61,476 nucleotides of DNA, taken from positions 1 through 61,476 of the forward strand of contig CAIRBP010000055.1 of the NCBI GenBank assembly GCA_903876885.1, written 5' to 3'. The position numbers and the translations under genes are program-made. The notes under the pieces were generated by a model. It was not told the DNA's origin. It was given only the letters and a program-made list of their open reading frames with translations, and searched no databases. Numbering within the stretch: the stretch's first letter is position 1; every line of letters starts with the position of its first letter. Positions 18,321 to 28,337 of the stretch are shown here, piece after piece. The DNA is from an uncultured Burkholderiales bacterium. Lineage in GTDB: Bacteria > Pseudomonadota > Gammaproteobacteria > Burkholderiales > Burkholderiaceae_C.

Positions 18321-21300
18321 TTACAGAGGGGTTTGGTCTGAGGGCTTTCGCGTAAAACGCGTTTCCCAATTCGCAAACATTAGGTAAATCACAGGCGTTG
18401 TAAATAGCGTCATAAGTTGACTCACCACTAACCCTCCGACCATCGTGATTCCAAGCGGCGCCCTCAACTCGCTCCCCACCCCGCTTCCAAGCATCAAAGG
18501 AAGGGCCCCAAGCAAAGCACACAAAGTGGTCATGAGTATGGGGCGAAACCTGAGCAAGCAGGCACTATAAATTGCATCTCTTGCAGACATTCCTTGATCG
18601 CGTTGTGCCTCCAAAGCGAAATCAATCATCATGATTGCATTTTTCTTCACTATTCCAATCAAAAGAACAATACCAATCACTGCAATCACATTCAAATCGT
18701 GACCACTCAGCACTAGTGCTAACAAAGCCCCCAGCGCCGCAGAAGGTAATGTGGACAATATGGTCACGGGATGAATATAGCTCTCGTACAAAACACCCAG
18801 CACGATATACATCGTCACCACAGCCGCAACGAGCAACCAAAGCGTTCGCATCAATGAGCTTTGAAACGCAAGCGCTGCACCTTGAAACTGCGTTTCAATG
18901 CTAGGCGGCATACCCTCCTTTTGCAATTGCTCTTTTTCCTGTGCAATCGCTTTTACAGCCTCACCAAGCGAGTAATGAGGAGAAGGCGTAAAAGAAAGCG
19001 TGACGGAGGGGAATTGACCCACATGCATCACACTAAGTACTGCTGGGCGCTCGAGCACTTTGACGAATGTGGACATCGGTATTTGTTGACCACTCGTATT
19101 GCCTACAAAAAGTCTCTCTATAGCCAGTGGGCCCATACGCTCTGATGCGCCCACCTCAAGTACAACTCTATACTGATTACTCTGGGTGAAAATAGTTGAT
19201 ACCAAACGCTGACCAAAAGCATCATACAAAGCATTGTCAATTGCGGCCATGGATACCCCTAATCGGCTCGCCGTGTCGCGGTCAATTTGTATATAAGCTT
19301 GTAATCCTTGGTCCTGTAAGTCTGTTGCAATTTGAGAGATTTCAACCCGCCCTCTCATTCGACCAAGCATCTTTGTAGACCACTCAGCAAGGTCTTTGTC
19401 GCTGGGCCCGCTCATCAGGAAACGATACTGGGTTCTCGCGTTACTGTCCTCTATCGTCAAATCCTGCACGGGCTGCAGGTAAAGCGCCATTCCACTCACC
19501 CGCTGGCTGAGCTTTTCAAGACGAGTTACGATTTCATCAATAGAAGCATCTCGCTGCGAGTGGGGAACAAGATTAATTGTCATACGCCCCGCATTTAAAC
19601 TGGCATTACCCCCGTCAACTCCAATGAAAGAGGTGAGGCTTTTAACGGCAGGATCGCCGAGTAGCTCCTTAGCCATGTCTTGTTGTTTGGATGACATTGC
19701 CGCAAACGAGCTGGACTGCGTCGCCTCAGTGACGGCTTGGATCACTCCAGTGTCTTGGAGCGGAAAGAAACCCTTTGGAATCCAAACATAAAGGCTAATA
19801 GAGGCAAGGGCTGTGAGCATAAAGACCCAAAGCGTTTCCTTTGGACGCTCAAGTACCCATGTGAGAGCAGTTGCGTAACGATTGATCAGCGCTTGAATCG
19901 ACTCGCCAACCCAAGTTGACCAGTGGTTTTCACTCTTTTTAGTCTCATTATTGCGAGTACTTAGAAGTTTTGCGCACATCATCGGAGTAAGCGTTAAGGA
20001 GATAACAGCAGAGATCAAAATCGAAGTAGCCAGCGTGATTGCAAACTCATGAAACAACCGTCCAACAATATCTCCCATGAAAAGGAGCGGAATCAATACT
20101 GCGATCAAAGAGAAGGTTAAAGAAATAATGGTGAAACCAATTTGCTTTGATCCTTTAAGTGCTGCCTCAAGGGGTGTGCACTGATCGTCCTCGATATAGC
20201 GAGCAATATTCTCAATCATCACAATTGCATCGTCTACAACGAAGCCTGTTGCTATTGTGAGCGACATCAGCGTAAGATTGTTGATTGAAAACCCACTCAA
20301 ATACATGACCCCAAACGTACCCACTAGCGACAAAGGCACTACAACCCCTGGAATAACAGTAGCTTGAGCTGTTCGAAGGAATAAGAAGATAACCATCACT
20401 ACTAAAGCAATCGCAAGCATTAACTCAAACTGCACGTCTCTCACAGACGCGCTGATGGTGACGGTCCTGTCAGTCATGACCTGAAAATCTAGTGAGTCCG
20501 GCAAAGCAGCCTTTAACTGTGGCAGTAAGCTTTTGATTCTTTGCACTGTCTCAATCACATTTGCCCCGGGTTGGCGCTGGATGTTGAGGACAACGGCAGG
20601 AACGTCGTTAGCCCAAGCAGCAAGACGAACATTCTCAGGCGCATCAACTAGCGTAGCAACGTCTCGTAAACGAAGTGGTGAACCGTTTTTGTAAGCAAGA
20701 ATAATAGACTCATATTCACTCGCAGTTTTAAGCTGATCGTTGGCATCCAAAGATGAGGCTCTTGCTGGTCCATCAAAGCTCCCCTTTGCAAGATTAACAT
20801 TAGCATTGGTGATTGCGGTGCGCACATCCTCCAGCGAAAAGCCCGCCGCTGCAAGCGCAAGCGTATTCACCTGAACCCTAACAGCGGGCCTTCTACCTCC
20901 AGCAATACTGACTAAACCAACACCTGCAATCTGCGATATTTTCTGCGCAACTCGGTTCTCCACCATATCGTGTACGCGAGTGATAGCAAGGGTGGGAGAG
21001 CTAACGGCGATAGTTAGGACTGGCGCATCGGCTGGATTAACCTTGCTGTAAATAGGTGGTGCGGGTAAATCAGTTGGCAATAAATTAGCACCAGCATTAA
21101 TTGCAGCTTGCACTTGTTGCTCAGCCACATCTAGGCTCACGTTCAAAGAAAAACGTAGCACAATCACTGAAGCACCGCCTGAACTGCTTGAACTCATTTG
21201 ATCCAGTCCAGGCATCTGTCCAAATTGCCGCTCTAAGGGGGCCGTAATAGAGGAGGTAATGACTGTAGGACTTGCTCCCGGATATAGGGTTGTAACCTGA

Positions 21301-21434
21301 ATTGTTGGATAGTCAACCTGAGGGAGAGAGGCAACAGGTATAAATTGATAAGCCAACAAACCAGCCAAGAAAATAGCTACCATCAAAAGCGATGTAGCGA
21401 CAGGTCGCAAAATAAAGAGTCGCGATATATTCAT
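18321..21434 (-). CDS. RND multidrug efflux transporter, MdtB/MuxB-like subunit
   Basis: A 1037-residue HAE1-type RND transporter and the first of two RND genes. It shows [13 protein letters not shown] at the N-terminus, the [20 protein letters not shown] pore segment, [11 protein letters not shown] with the proton-relay Asp pair in TM4, and the [12 protein letters not shown] lysine in TM10. It follows the adaptor gene by 15 bp and precedes the second RND gene by 48 bp. Two different RND subunits in one operon point to a heterotrimer, as in E. coli MdtB2C. The MdtB position normally supplies proton coupling; this is known for the family and not shown here. Confidence 0.93.
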   Translation of the reverse strand: MNISRLFILRPVATSLLMVAIFLAGLLAYQFIPVASLPQVDYPTIQVTTLYPGASPTVITSSITAPLERQFGQMPGLDQMSSSSSGGASVIVLRFSLNVSLDVAEQQVQAAINAGANLLPTDLPAPPIYSKVNPADAPVLTIAVSSPTLAITRVHDMVENRVAQKISQIAGVGLVSIAGGRRPAVRVQVNTLALAAAGFSLEDVRTAITNANVNLAKGSFDGPARASSLDANDQLKTASEYESIILAYKNGSPLRLRDVATLVDAPENVRLAAWANDVPAVVLNIQRQPGANVIETVQRIKSLLPQLKAALPDSLDFQVMTDRTVTISASVRDVQFELMLAIALVVMVIFLFLRTAQATVIPGVVVPLSLVGTFGVMYLSGFSINNLTLMSLTIATGFVVDDAIVMIENIARYIEDDQCTPLEAALKGSKQIGFTIISLTFSLIAVLIPLLFMGDIVGRLFHEFAITLATSILISAVISLTLTPMMCAKLLSTRNNETKKSENHWSTWVGESIQALINRYATALTWVLERPKETLWVFMLTALASISLYVWIPKGFFPLQDTGVIQAVTEATQSSSFAAMSSKQQDMAKELLGDPAVKSLTSFIGVDGGNASLNAGRMTINLVPHSQRDASIDEIVTRLEKLSQRVSGMALYLQPVQDLTIEDSNARTQYRFLMSGPSDKDLAEWSTKMLGRMRGRVEISQIATDLQDQGLQAYIQIDRDTASRLGVSMAAIDNALYDAFGQRLVSTIFTQSNQYRVVLEVGASERMGPLAIERLFVGNTSGQQIPMSTFVKVLERPAVLSVMHVGQFPSVTLSFTPSPHYSLGEAVKAIAQEKEQLQKEGMPPSIETQFQGAALAFQSSLMRTLWLLVAAVVTMYIVLGVLYESYIHPVTILSTLPSAALGALLALVLSGHDLNVIAVIGIVLLIGIVKKNAIMMIDFALEAQRDQGMSARDAIYSACLLRFRPILMTTLCALLGALPLMLGSGVGSELRAPLGITMVGGLVVSQLMTLFTTPVIYLMFANWETRFTRKPSDQTPL

Positions 21435-21449
21435 TACGCGCTTTACTTT

Positions 21450-23141
21450 TTAATCGCCGGAGCTTTGTTGGCGACGTTCACGCATTTTTTGAAAAAATGC
21501 TTTTCTCTCCTCCGGACTCATCGCCTTTACTTTATCCACAATCTCAGGTGGTAAGCGCTCCATCCATTTGCGCCGCCTTGCCTCATCTGAGTTATCCACA
21601 CCATCTGAGGCTCCGCTACTGGTTGCGTTACCTTGAGCGTTCGACTCATTCGGTTTGCGAATCAAATTAGACTGATCATTGCTAAGTTGAGAAGCAGTTT
21701 CTGCGGATTTTGAACCTACTGCATTTGGGGTGGCCACACTAGGTTGGGGAGTTGCACGGGCAGCGTTTTTATTCAGTCCCGCTGCTCCTACAGAATTAGA
21801 ACTACTTGCACTAGCTGCACTATTTGCATTACTTGCGCCATTAGCGGCTCGATTGGCACCTACTGCATCAACGTTACTTATTGAAGTAACGCCTCGTGCA
21901 TCTGTCGTTTTTACTACATCGACTTTACTCTTTGCTCTTAGTCTGTCTGCGCCGTCCAGAACAACTCGGTCTCCTACTTTGAGTGAGCCTGTTGCGTCTT
22001 CTGCGCTTTCCACTCCTTGCCACTCTCCGTCTAATGCCAATAGCTTAACCACCCGGGGGGTGACTGTATTGTCATCGTTAATAACGTAGACAAAAGTGCC
22101 CAGTGCGCCGCGCTGAACGGCTGCAGCGGGCACGGCTGTAACGTTTTTAAATACATCGAGTTGCACCTTGATGTTTGTAAACTGATTAGGGAACAACGAT
22201 TCATCTTTGTTATCTAAAAGTGCTTTTAACTTTAACGTACCCGTACTCGTATCTATCGCGTTGTCCGTTAGGGATACCTTGCCAACGCCCAAGACCTGGG
22301 TTAACTCACTATCCCACACCTCCACAGGGATTGGAACTCCTTGGTGCAACTTCTTTTGTATGAGTGGCACATATTTTTCTGGAACTGCGAACACTGCAGC
22401 GATGGGTTGGAACTGTGTAATTGTTGCAATGCCGTTTGGATCACTTGCACGCGCCAAACTACCAATTTCAACTTGTTTAATACCTATACGTCCAGATATC
22501 GGTGCAGTTACATGGGCATAAGAGAGTTGCAAGCGAGCATTATCAAAGGTACCTTGATCAATAAGCACCGTTCCTTTGAGTTGACGCACCAAAGCGTCTT
22601 GAGTGTCAACTTGCTGAGCTGCAATAGCGTCCTTGGCTAACAATTCTTTGTAGCGCTGTTGATCTAAAAGTGCATTCTTATACTGAGCCGTATCTCGCTC
22701 TAGTTGACCTTGGGCTTGTGTGACCAATACATCTAAGTTCTGCGTATCAAGATCAACCAATACCTGACCCGCTTTAACCAGAGCGCCCTCCTTAAAATGT
22801 AAGGCCTTCAGCTCTGCGTCTACTTTAGCTCTTACAGTTGCAGTATTCAAAGCGGTCATCGTTCCCAAAGCGCTAACCACCATACGTATATCCATCTGAC
22901 GAACAACGCCTGTGCTAACGGCCTGAGGCCTACCAAATCCAAAACCAGAGCCTGCACCCCTGGGGCCCCACATGCCCCCAGTTGCGCCACCCTCTGGACC
23001 TGCATCTGGACTAGGCGCTCTAAAAAAAAGTGCCCAACACGCAACGGCAATAACTACGGCTAGTACAAAAAATACAAGTGCTAATTTTTTAAAACGATAT
23101 GCGCCGAGCAAGAAGGTTTTACCGAAAATATTGATCTTCAT
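21450..23141 (-). CDS. RND efflux periplasmic adaptor (MdtA/MuxA-like) with long C-terminal extension
   Basis: Membrane fusion protein linking the RND pump to the outer-membrane channel. Residues about 18-45 form a membrane anchor. A Gly-rich linker, a barrel-sandwich (lipoyl-like) domain (KAGQVLVDLDTQNLD), an alpha-hairpin (QGQLERDTAQYKNALLDQQR) and the beta-barrel region follow. The core ends near residue 409 (RLRAKSKVDV), similar to the whole of MdtA (415 residues). An extra tail of about 154 residues follows. It is a low-complexity Ala/Ser/Asn stretch, then a charged helix with LPPEIVDKVKAMSPEERKAF. It is the first gene of the pump operon. The tail's function is unknown. Confidence 0.92.
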   Translation of the reverse strand: MKINIFGKTFLLGAYRFKKLALVFFVLAVVIAVACWALFFRAPSPDAGPEGGATGGMWGPRGAGSGFGFGRPQAVSTGVVRQMDIRMVVSALGTMTALNTATVRAKVDAELKALHFKEGALVKAGQVLVDLDTQNLDVLVTQAQGQLERDTAQYKNALLDQQRYKELLAKDAIAAQQVDTQDALVRQLKGTVLIDQGTFDNARLQLSYAHVTAPISGRIGIKQVEIGSLARASDPNGIATITQFQPIAAVFAVPEKYVPLIQKKLHQGVPIPVEVWDSELTQVLGVGKVSLTDNAIDTSTGTLKLKALLDNKDESLFPNQFTNIKVQLDVFKNVTAVPAAAVQRGALGTFVYVINDDNTVTPRVVKLLALDGEWQGVESAEDATGSLKVGDRVVLDGADRLRAKSKVDVVKTTDARGVTSISNVDAVGANRAANGASNANSAASASSSNSVGAAGLNKNAARATPQPSVATPNAVGSKSAETASQLSNDQSNLIRKPNESNAQGNATSSGASDGVDNSDEARRRKWMERLPPEIVDKVKAMSPEERKAFFQKMRERRQQSSGD

Positions 23142-23251
23142 ATGAGGAGTTTGTGGCTATTCAAATGCTACGCGCGGTTTAGTACTGATCATACCCAGGA
23201 CAGGAAAGTATCTTAAAAAAATTGAAAAAGAAAATTTGTGCATTTCAGTCA

Positions 23252-23446
23252 CTAAAGCAGCTTAGACAACAGCTCTAGGAACACACTTACCAAAAATGCG
23301 GAAGTAATCGGTAAGTACCACTGACGTTTAAAAAGTATAAAGGTCAGGTCCCCAGGTAAGCGACCAAAACGAAGTCGCTTCAGTAGGGGAGCAAAGTACT
23401 GCGCCAAAACCATCATGATGATAATTAAAAACAACCACCTTAACAT
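23252..23446 (-). CDS. DUF2905 small membrane protein
   Basis: A 64-residue protein with an N-terminal membrane helix (LFLIIIMMVLAQYF), a short conserved FGRLPGDLTF loop, and a second hydrophobic helix at the C-terminus. This matches the DUF2905 family of small two-helix membrane proteins, common in Proteobacteria and of unknown function. It lies 45 bp downstream of the MidA-like methyltransferase on the same strand, a neighbourhood often seen in Burkholderiales. Confidence 0.85.
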   Translation of the reverse strand: MLRWLFLIIIMMVLAQYFAPLLKRLRFGRLPGDLTFILFKRQWYLPITSAFLVSVFLELLSKLL

Positions 23447-23491
23447 GCATTAACCTGTTCGTTTGATTCAGCTGTAAAGAAGATAATTCGA

Positions 23492-24679
23492 CTATAAAGT
23501 GTGTGTGCGGTCTCCCACCCTACAACCAAGCGGCTCGAAATCTACCCCGTCACCAACACCCAAGACTAATACTTTAAAGAGTTCACCCATCTCATGCTCG
23601 TTGATGAGTTTAAGCGCCGGCGCTCTTTTAGCAGCGTCAACACTCTCTAAACCCTCTAAAAGCCCTGAGTTGATAAGGAAATTGGCTTGGCTTGTATAGC
23701 CTAGCACCTCAGCTCCCGCGTTTTGGGCAGCCAATGCAGCGTCCGTAAAATTCACGTGTGCCGTGATGTCCTTATGGCCCACTAAAACAAGAGGGTTGTC
23801 GTCCGCCTTATGACGGAGATGACACATGATTGTCCCCATATGCCTTTGGGGGTGGTAATACTCGCTCTCCGGAAATCCATAATCAATTAGAAAGAACGCT
23901 CCACGACTAAATTTTTTAACAAGTGTTTGTATGAATGCTGCGCTCTGAGGGTGTACTTCTGTCATGTAGTCCCCCGTTAGTCCCTCTTGAGTTGGCGGGC
24001 GAAGTGCAGTCTCACGTAAAGCCCATTCAAAGACGTACTCATCTAATGCAGACTGATCAGCGTCTTGCCCTGAACTCTTTACCACGTCTACCTTAGCGTA
24101 AGTTACGCCCTGTTCAAACCACAAGCCAGCGCAGCGCTTTAAAATGTTGACAGGGATTGCGTCCAGTACTTCATTCCCAATCATTACACCTTGCATCACT
24201 TCGGGCAGTTCACTCACCCAATTAACCTTGCCTTGAAAAGCGCTGAGAGTTGCACTTTGACGCGCTCTGAGCGCTCCTGATACATCTACGAGAGTGTATT
24301 TTTTAACTCTATCGCCCAAATGCTCCAGCAATTGGCGAGCAAGCTCCCCCGTTCCAGGTCCAAACTCCCAGATCTCATCAGTCTGTGTCTGATCAAGGGC
24401 TTGAGCAACGCTTTGCCCAAGAGCACGGCCAAAGGCGGGGGTGAGTTCGGGGGCTGTCACAAAATCGCTGCCCAGATTGGGTGAGGCACCGATCTGTCTA
24501 TTTTGGGAGGAGTAATAGCCCCATCTCGGATCATAAAGCGCAACAGACATGAACCGCGCAAAGTCAATCCAACCGCCACCTTCATCAATAAGGCCACGGA
24601 TTGCAGCCTCTAATTCTCTTTTAGGCTCAACTTTGAGACCTGATTGGGGCAAAGGATCTAAAAATTTGTGAGAATGCAA
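23492..24679 (-). CDS. Class I SAM-dependent methyltransferase (MidA/NDUFAF7 family, DUF185)
   Basis: A 395-residue member of the family whose mitochondrial member NDUFAF7 dimethylates an arginine of a complex I subunit. Features: the N-terminal GGGWIDFARFMSVALYDPRWGYY signature, split here by the usual spacing, with FVTAPELTPAFGRALGQ. The SAM site is EFGPGTGELARQLL, and GNEVLDAIPV and FFLIDYGFPESEYYHPQR are also present. The bacterial substrate is not known to me. The open frame begins at a TTG (24679) and the next Met is inside the conserved domain, so a TTG start is likely. It is divergent from the FolM-like SDR with only 28 bp between. Confidence 0.87.
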   Translation of the reverse strand: MHSHKFLDPLPQSGLKVEPKRELEAAIRGLIDEGGGWIDFARFMSVALYDPRWGYYSSQNRQIGASPNLGSDFVTAPELTPAFGRALGQSVAQALDQTQTDEIWEFGPGTGELARQLLEHLGDRVKKYTLVDVSGALRARQSATLSAFQGKVNWVSELPEVMQGVMIGNEVLDAIPVNILKRCAGLWFEQGVTYAKVDVVKSSGQDADQSALDEYVFEWALRETALRPPTQEGLTGDYMTEVHPQSAAFIQTLVKKFSRGAFFLIDYGFPESEYYHPQRHMGTIMCHLRHKADDNPLVLVGHKDITAHVNFTDAALAAQNAGAEVLGYTSQANFLINSGLLEGLESVDAAKRAPALKLINEHEMGELFKVLVLGVGDGVDFEPLGCRVGDRTHTL

Positions 24680-24707
24680 GTTGTTTTAATCCTTTTAATG
24701 TCTATTT

Positions 24708-25523
24708 ATGTCATCTTGGGTTTTAGTCACAGGTGGCGCTACACGCCTAGGTCGAGAGATAGCACTGGCTTTTGCAAAAGCGGGGTGGAGTCTCATCTGC
24801 CATTATCGCAATTCTGAGGGTGAAGCGCGTAAACTTTGCGATGAAGCCCTCGCGCTCGGTGTTCAGGCTCATCCGCTATATGCAGAGCTTGAGAGCGAGC
24901 AAAGTTGCGATGAGCTTTTTAAACGCACTTTAGAGCTAAGTGGTGAGAATCTTTGCTCAATTGTGAACAACGCCTCCCTTTTCATTGCTGATAACGCACA
25001 CGACTTTCAGGAGTCACAAGCGCTACAACAGTTGAATGTAAATTTGATGGCGCCGATGCGATTTGGAAAATGGTTTTATGAAGCTGTCGCAAATCGTCAA
25101 GCATCCAAAGCTTCAAAGCTCCCGCAATTGCCCGAAAAGCATTCCCCAAGCATTATTCACATATTGGATCAAAAGGTATTTAATTTAAATCCTGATTACT
25201 TCTCCTATACCGTCTCCAAACTTGCACTCGAGCGGATTGTGGCCCTTCAGGCACAGTCCTTTGGACCGCATATCCGGGTGAACGCCGTTTCGCCAGGCCT
25301 CATTTATCAAAGCGGTCCTCAAAATTTAGATAACTTTAAAATAGCCAGTAAAGCCAATTTAATGGGAGCACCCATTGAGCCCGCACAAGTCGCGCAAAGC
25401 GCACTATTTCTGGCTCAAAATCCTTGTATCACTGGAAACACGATCAAAGTCGATAATGGTCAACACTTAGTCCCAAGTGCGCGTGACATTATGTTTGTTG
25501 CTGACAAATTATCATCTAAATAA
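24708..25523 (+). CDS. FolM-like SDR (pteridine/dihydrofolate reductase type)
   Basis: A 271-residue short-chain dehydrogenase. It has the NADP-binding TGGATRLGR motif near the N-terminus, VNNAS, and the active-site YTVSK (within FSYTVSKLAL). The preceding ILDQKVFNLNPDYF is characteristic of pteridine reductases and FolM-like enzymes. The expected reaction is reduction of dihydromonapterin or dihydropteridines. The next gene, two bases downstream, is a dihydroneopterin aldolase, which supports a role in pterin/folate metabolism. An insertion around residues 130-150 (KASKLPQLPEKHS) before the active-site strand is longer than in typical SDRs. Confidence 0.85.
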   Translation: MSSWVLVTGGATRLGREIALAFAKAGWSLICHYRNSEGEARKLCDEALALGVQAHPLYAELESEQSCDELFKRTLELSGENLCSIVNNASLFIADNAHDFQESQALQQLNVNLMAPMRFGKWFYEAVANRQASKASKLPQLPEKHSPSIIHILDQKVFNLNPDYFSYTVSKLALERIVALQAQSFGPHIRVNAVSPGLIYQSGPQNLDNFKIASKANLMGAPIEPAQVAQSALFLAQNPCITGNTIKVDNGQHLVPSARDIMFVADKLSSK

Positions 25524-25525
25524 TC

Positions 25526-25918
25526 ATGAACAACACCTCACAAGAATATGTACTCATGAACGAGTGCCGTAAATTATTTCTCGAAGGCTTGGAGGTTCAA
25601 GCACGCATCGGAATTCACGATTTCGAGCTCAGCAAACCACAGCGACTCATAATTGATGTGGAGCTCTATGTTCCGCTCTCGTTGAGCACACCGAGCTCGG
25701 ACGCCATACACGAGGTCGTTGACTATGACTTTATTCGGGAGGTTGTGTTTGAGAGAATAGCTCAAGGCCACATTAACCTGCAAGAGAGTTTGGTGGACGA
25801 CTTACTGTCAACACTGCTCAACCACCCCGGCGTCAAAGCGGCCCGGGTCAGCTCCTACAAACCCGACGTCTACCCCGACTGCAACGCAGTAGGTGTAGAG
25901 GTATTTAGAAGTAAATGA
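25526..25918 (+). CDS. folB: Dihydroneopterin aldolase, first of two tandem paralogues
   Basis: Converts 7,8-dihydroneopterin to 6-hydroxymethyl-dihydropterin plus glycolaldehyde in folate synthesis, acting as an octamer. The 130-residue product has the family core: RIGIHDFELSKPQ with Glu34, the tunnel-fold strand LIIDVELYV, VVDYDFI, the substrate-binding Glu in LQESLVDD, and the catalytic Lys112 in SSYKPD. All key residues I can check are present. The start at 25526 is two bases after the SDR stop; an internal ATG at 25556 (MNECRK) is an alternative and would give a more usual length. It is followed 29 bp later by a second FolB-family gene. Confidence 0.88.
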   Translation: MNNTSQEYVLMNECRKLFLEGLEVQARIGIHDFELSKPQRLIIDVELYVPLSLSTPSSDAIHEVVDYDFIREVVFERIAQGHINLQESLVDDLLSTLLNHPGVKAARVSSYKPDVYPDCNAVGVEVFRSK

Positions 25919-25947
25919 TTCCAAAAAAATTCTTATAAGCAGGCCAT

Positions 25948-26316
25948 ATGTTAAGTAAAGGCAATCAAATTCTCACCTTAAACGGGCTTCGCTTTGATGC
26001 AAACCTGGGAATATTGGATCATGAGAAAATAAAGCCCCAACCCATCCAAGTAGATGCAGAGCTTAATTTAGGCACTCAACCGCTACTCCCCAGTGACGAT
26101 GAGATACTGCACGTTCTAGATTACCGCAAAGTCAGACAAATCATAATCACGGAGTGCACCGCTGTGCACGTGAATTTACTGGAGAGTTTAATTGGTAAGC
26201 TAGCACTGAGACTCATGCAACTGAACGGTGTAATTGGTGTTCGAGTAAAAATCGCAAAACTCGAGATCTTCAGCGACTGCGAAGTTGCTATTCGTGTTGA
26301 AACAGGACAATGGTGA
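25948..26316 (+). CDS. Second FolB-family protein (dihydroneopterin aldolase/epimerase-like)
   Basis: A 122-residue protein of the same tunnelling fold as the upstream gene, but strongly diverged. It keeps LGILDHEK with Glu26, VLDYRKV, Glu79 in LLESLIGK and Lys104 in IAKLEIFSDC, where the first copy reads SYKPDVYPDC. The proline after the catalytic lysine is replaced by Leu. It may be a second aldolase, a FolX-like epimerase, or a heteromeric partner. The local set SDR-folB-folB-like-ttcA is packed with 2, 29 and 12 bp gaps, so the genes are probably one transcript. Confidence 0.82.
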   Translation: MLSKGNQILTLNGLRFDANLGILDHEKIKPQPIQVDAELNLGTQPLLPSDDEILHVLDYRKVRQIIITECTAVHVNLLESLIGKLALRLMQLNGVIGVRVKIAKLEIFSDCEVAIRVETGQW

Positions 26317-26328
26317 GATTAATTAGAA

Positions 26329-27309
26329 ATGAATTCTTGGATAAATACAGATTCAGACACGGCAATTAAAGCAGAGCAATCTCTGCCCATTGACTCATCT
26401 GGCTCTACAGCTCCAGCACGCACGCACTCCGCTCGCCTCATACAGGAGCGCGAAGCTCATAAATTAGAAAAACGTCTTTGCCGTTTAATGGGGCAAGCCA
26501 TCGTTGACTACAACATGATCAGCGAAGGTGATAAAGTCATGGTCTGTGTCTCAGGTGGGAAAGACAGTTACGCAATGTTAGATATATTGCTTAAACTGCG
26601 TTCACGCGCACCCATTCACTTTGACATCGTTGCGGTTAATTTAGATCAAAAACAACCGGGCTTCCCCGCAGAAATACTTCCGCGTTACCTGACAGAGCTT
26701 GGCGTTGATTTTCATATAGAAAACCAAGACACCTACTCCATCGTAAAAGACAAAATTCCAGAAGGTAAGACGATGTGTAGTCTTTGCAGTCGCCTGCGAA
26801 GGGGAATTTTGTACAGAGTTGCTGATGAGCTTGGTGCTACAAAAATAGCTCTCGGACACCACCGTGATGATATTTTGCAGACCCTCTTTTTAAACATGTT
26901 TTTTGGAGCAAAGCTTAAGACCATGCCCCCTAAGCTTGTCAGCGACGACGGGCATCACGTGGTTATTCGCCCCCTCTCCTACGTTGCCGAGCACGACCTA
27001 ACTGACTGGGCTACACACAAGGCCTTTCCCATCATTCCTTGCACCCTTTGCGGCAGTCAAGAAAACCTGCAGCGTCGCGTGGTCGGAGATATGCTCAGGG
27101 AGTGGGAGAAAAAAACACCTGGTCGACTGGAAAATATATTTCGTTCTCTGCAAAACATCGCCCCCTCACACCTGATGGACTCCAAGCTCTATGACTTTCA
27201 AAACATCTCAGCCAGTGGGACGGCGGATCCGCTTGGGGATAAGCTCTTTGACGAGGAAGAGATCAAGGTGGCAAGTGTGCTTGACTCGATTGGCATTAAG
27301 CTTGCCTAG
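26329..27309 (+). CDS. ttcA: tRNA 2-thiocytidine(32) synthetase TtcA
   Basis: Iron-sulfur ATPase that thiolates C32 of certain tRNAs. The 326-residue protein has the PP-loop SGGKDS at residues 75-80 and paired cysteine motifs at Cys150/Cys153 (CSLC) and Cys238/Cys241 (CTLC). It also has the [10 protein letters not shown] segment typical of TtcA. An N-terminal extension of about 45 residues, rich in Ser/Thr, precedes the conserved core. The order folB-ttcA is familiar in Burkholderiales. It is the last gene of this plus-strand run and a terminator-like inverted repeat follows. Confidence 0.95.
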   Translation: MNSWINTDSDTAIKAEQSLPIDSSGSTAPARTHSARLIQEREAHKLEKRLCRLMGQAIVDYNMISEGDKVMVCVSGGKDSYAMLDILLKLRSRAPIHFDIVAVNLDQKQPGFPAEILPRYLTELGVDFHIENQDTYSIVKDKIPEGKTMCSLCSRLRRGILYRVADELGATKIALGHHRDDILQTLFLNMFFGAKLKTMPPKLVSDDGHHVVIRPLSYVAEHDLTDWATHKAFPIIPCTLCGSQENLQRRVVGDMLREWEKKTPGRLENIFRSLQNIAPSHLMDSKLYDFQNISASGTADPLGDKLFDEEEIKVASVLDSIGIKLA

Positions 27310-27321
27310 TAAGCTGGATAT

Positions 27322-27383
27322 AAAAAATCCCTCAAACTGCGCAATCAAACTGAGTTGACTTTGTAGTTGAGGGATTGGTTTTT
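27322..27383. terminator. Putative bidirectional terminator between ttcA and the FAH-family gene
   Basis: AATCCCTCAA (27326-27335) pairs with TTGAGGGATT (27367-27376), flanked by an A-run on the left and a T-run on the right. The loop is long (about 31 bases). It lies between two convergent genes. Confidence 0.5.
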
Positions 27384-27405
27384 AAGTTATTTAATTAACG
27401 CAAAT

Positions 27406-28275
27406 TTATTTCTGCTTTTTATAGCCAACAACCTTCTGAGTTTGTGAGCCAAGGCCTTCAACACCCAGAGTCATTACATCTCCAGGCTTCAAAAACACTG
27501 GCGCTGACTTGCCGTTAACCTTCACGCCCATGCCAACACCTGGAGGCGTGCCTGTTGTAATGATATCGCCGGGGTACAGCGTCATAAATTGACTGGTATA
27601 GCTAATGAGCTTTGCAACATTAAAGATCATGGTCTTTGTATTTCCGGTTTGCATGCGCTTGCCGTTCAACTCCATCCACATGTCTAATTTCTGTGGATTT
27701 GGAATCTCATCACGCGTCACCAACCAAGGACCAATCGGGCCAAAGGTGTCACACCCCTTTCCCTTATCCCAAGTACCGCCTCGCTCGATTTGGTACTCAC
27801 GCTCACTCACGTCGTTAATCGTGCAATAACCCGCCACATGGTCTAGTGCACTTTTTAAAGAAACATAAGAAGCTTTAGTGCCGATCACTACGCCTAATTC
27901 AACCTCCCAGTCACTTTTTACAGAACCCTTAGGCAACATAACGTCATCATCAGGGCCTTGAATACAGCTCGTGGGTTTTGTAAAAATGATAGGCTCTTTT
28001 GGCAAAGGCATGCCAGCCTCTGCTGCGTGGTCTGCATAGTTCAAACCAATGGCAATGAATTTACCAGAACCTACAACGGGGCATCCCATGCGCGGGTTTC
28101 CACGCACCAAAGGCAATTTAGCAGGATTTAATTTAGAAAGCTTCTTTAGCTCTTTATCGCTCAAAGTATCGGGCGTGATATCTTTGATGATGTGACTTAG
28201 ATCTCTAATTTTACCGTCTGCATCAATCAGGCCTGGCTTTTCTTTCCCTACTTTACCGTAACGTACTAATTTCAT
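27406..28275 (-). CDS. Fumarylacetoacetase-family hydrolase, probable 2,4-diketo-3-deoxy sugar-acid hydrolase
   Basis: A 289-residue FAH-superfamily enzyme. It shows the IGLNYADHAAEAG active-site segment, the metal ligands in DWEVELGVVIG, and YCTINDVSEREYQ. GGTWDKGKGCDTFGPIGPW and the closing ITTGTPPGVGMG follow. This subfamily includes 2,4-diketo-3-deoxy-L-rhamnonate and -L-fuconate hydrolases, which split the diketo acid to pyruvate plus an L-lactate or glycolate fragment. Two SDR genes upstream on the same strand and a divergent UxaA-type dehydratase agree with such a pathway. Acylpyruvase activity is the alternative reading. It is the last gene of the minus-strand arm. Confidence 0.85.
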   Translation of the reverse strand: MKLVRYGKVGKEKPGLIDADGKIRDLSHIIKDITPDTLSDKELKKLSKLNPAKLPLVRGNPRMGCPVVGSGKFIAIGLNYADHAAEAGMPLPKEPIIFTKPTSCIQGPDDDVMLPKGSVKSDWEVELGVVIGTKASYVSLKSALDHVAGYCTINDVSEREYQIERGGTWDKGKGCDTFGPIGPWLVTRDEIPNPQKLDMWMELNGKRMQTGNTKTMIFNVAKLISYTSQFMTLYPGDIITTGTPPGVGMGVKVNGKSAPVFLKPGDVMTLGVEGLGSQTQKVVGYKKQK

Positions 28276-28337
28276 TTTCTCTCCATTTAAAAATTGATTG
28301 GATATCTAAAACCATTCCTGCAAATATTAAATTCTTT

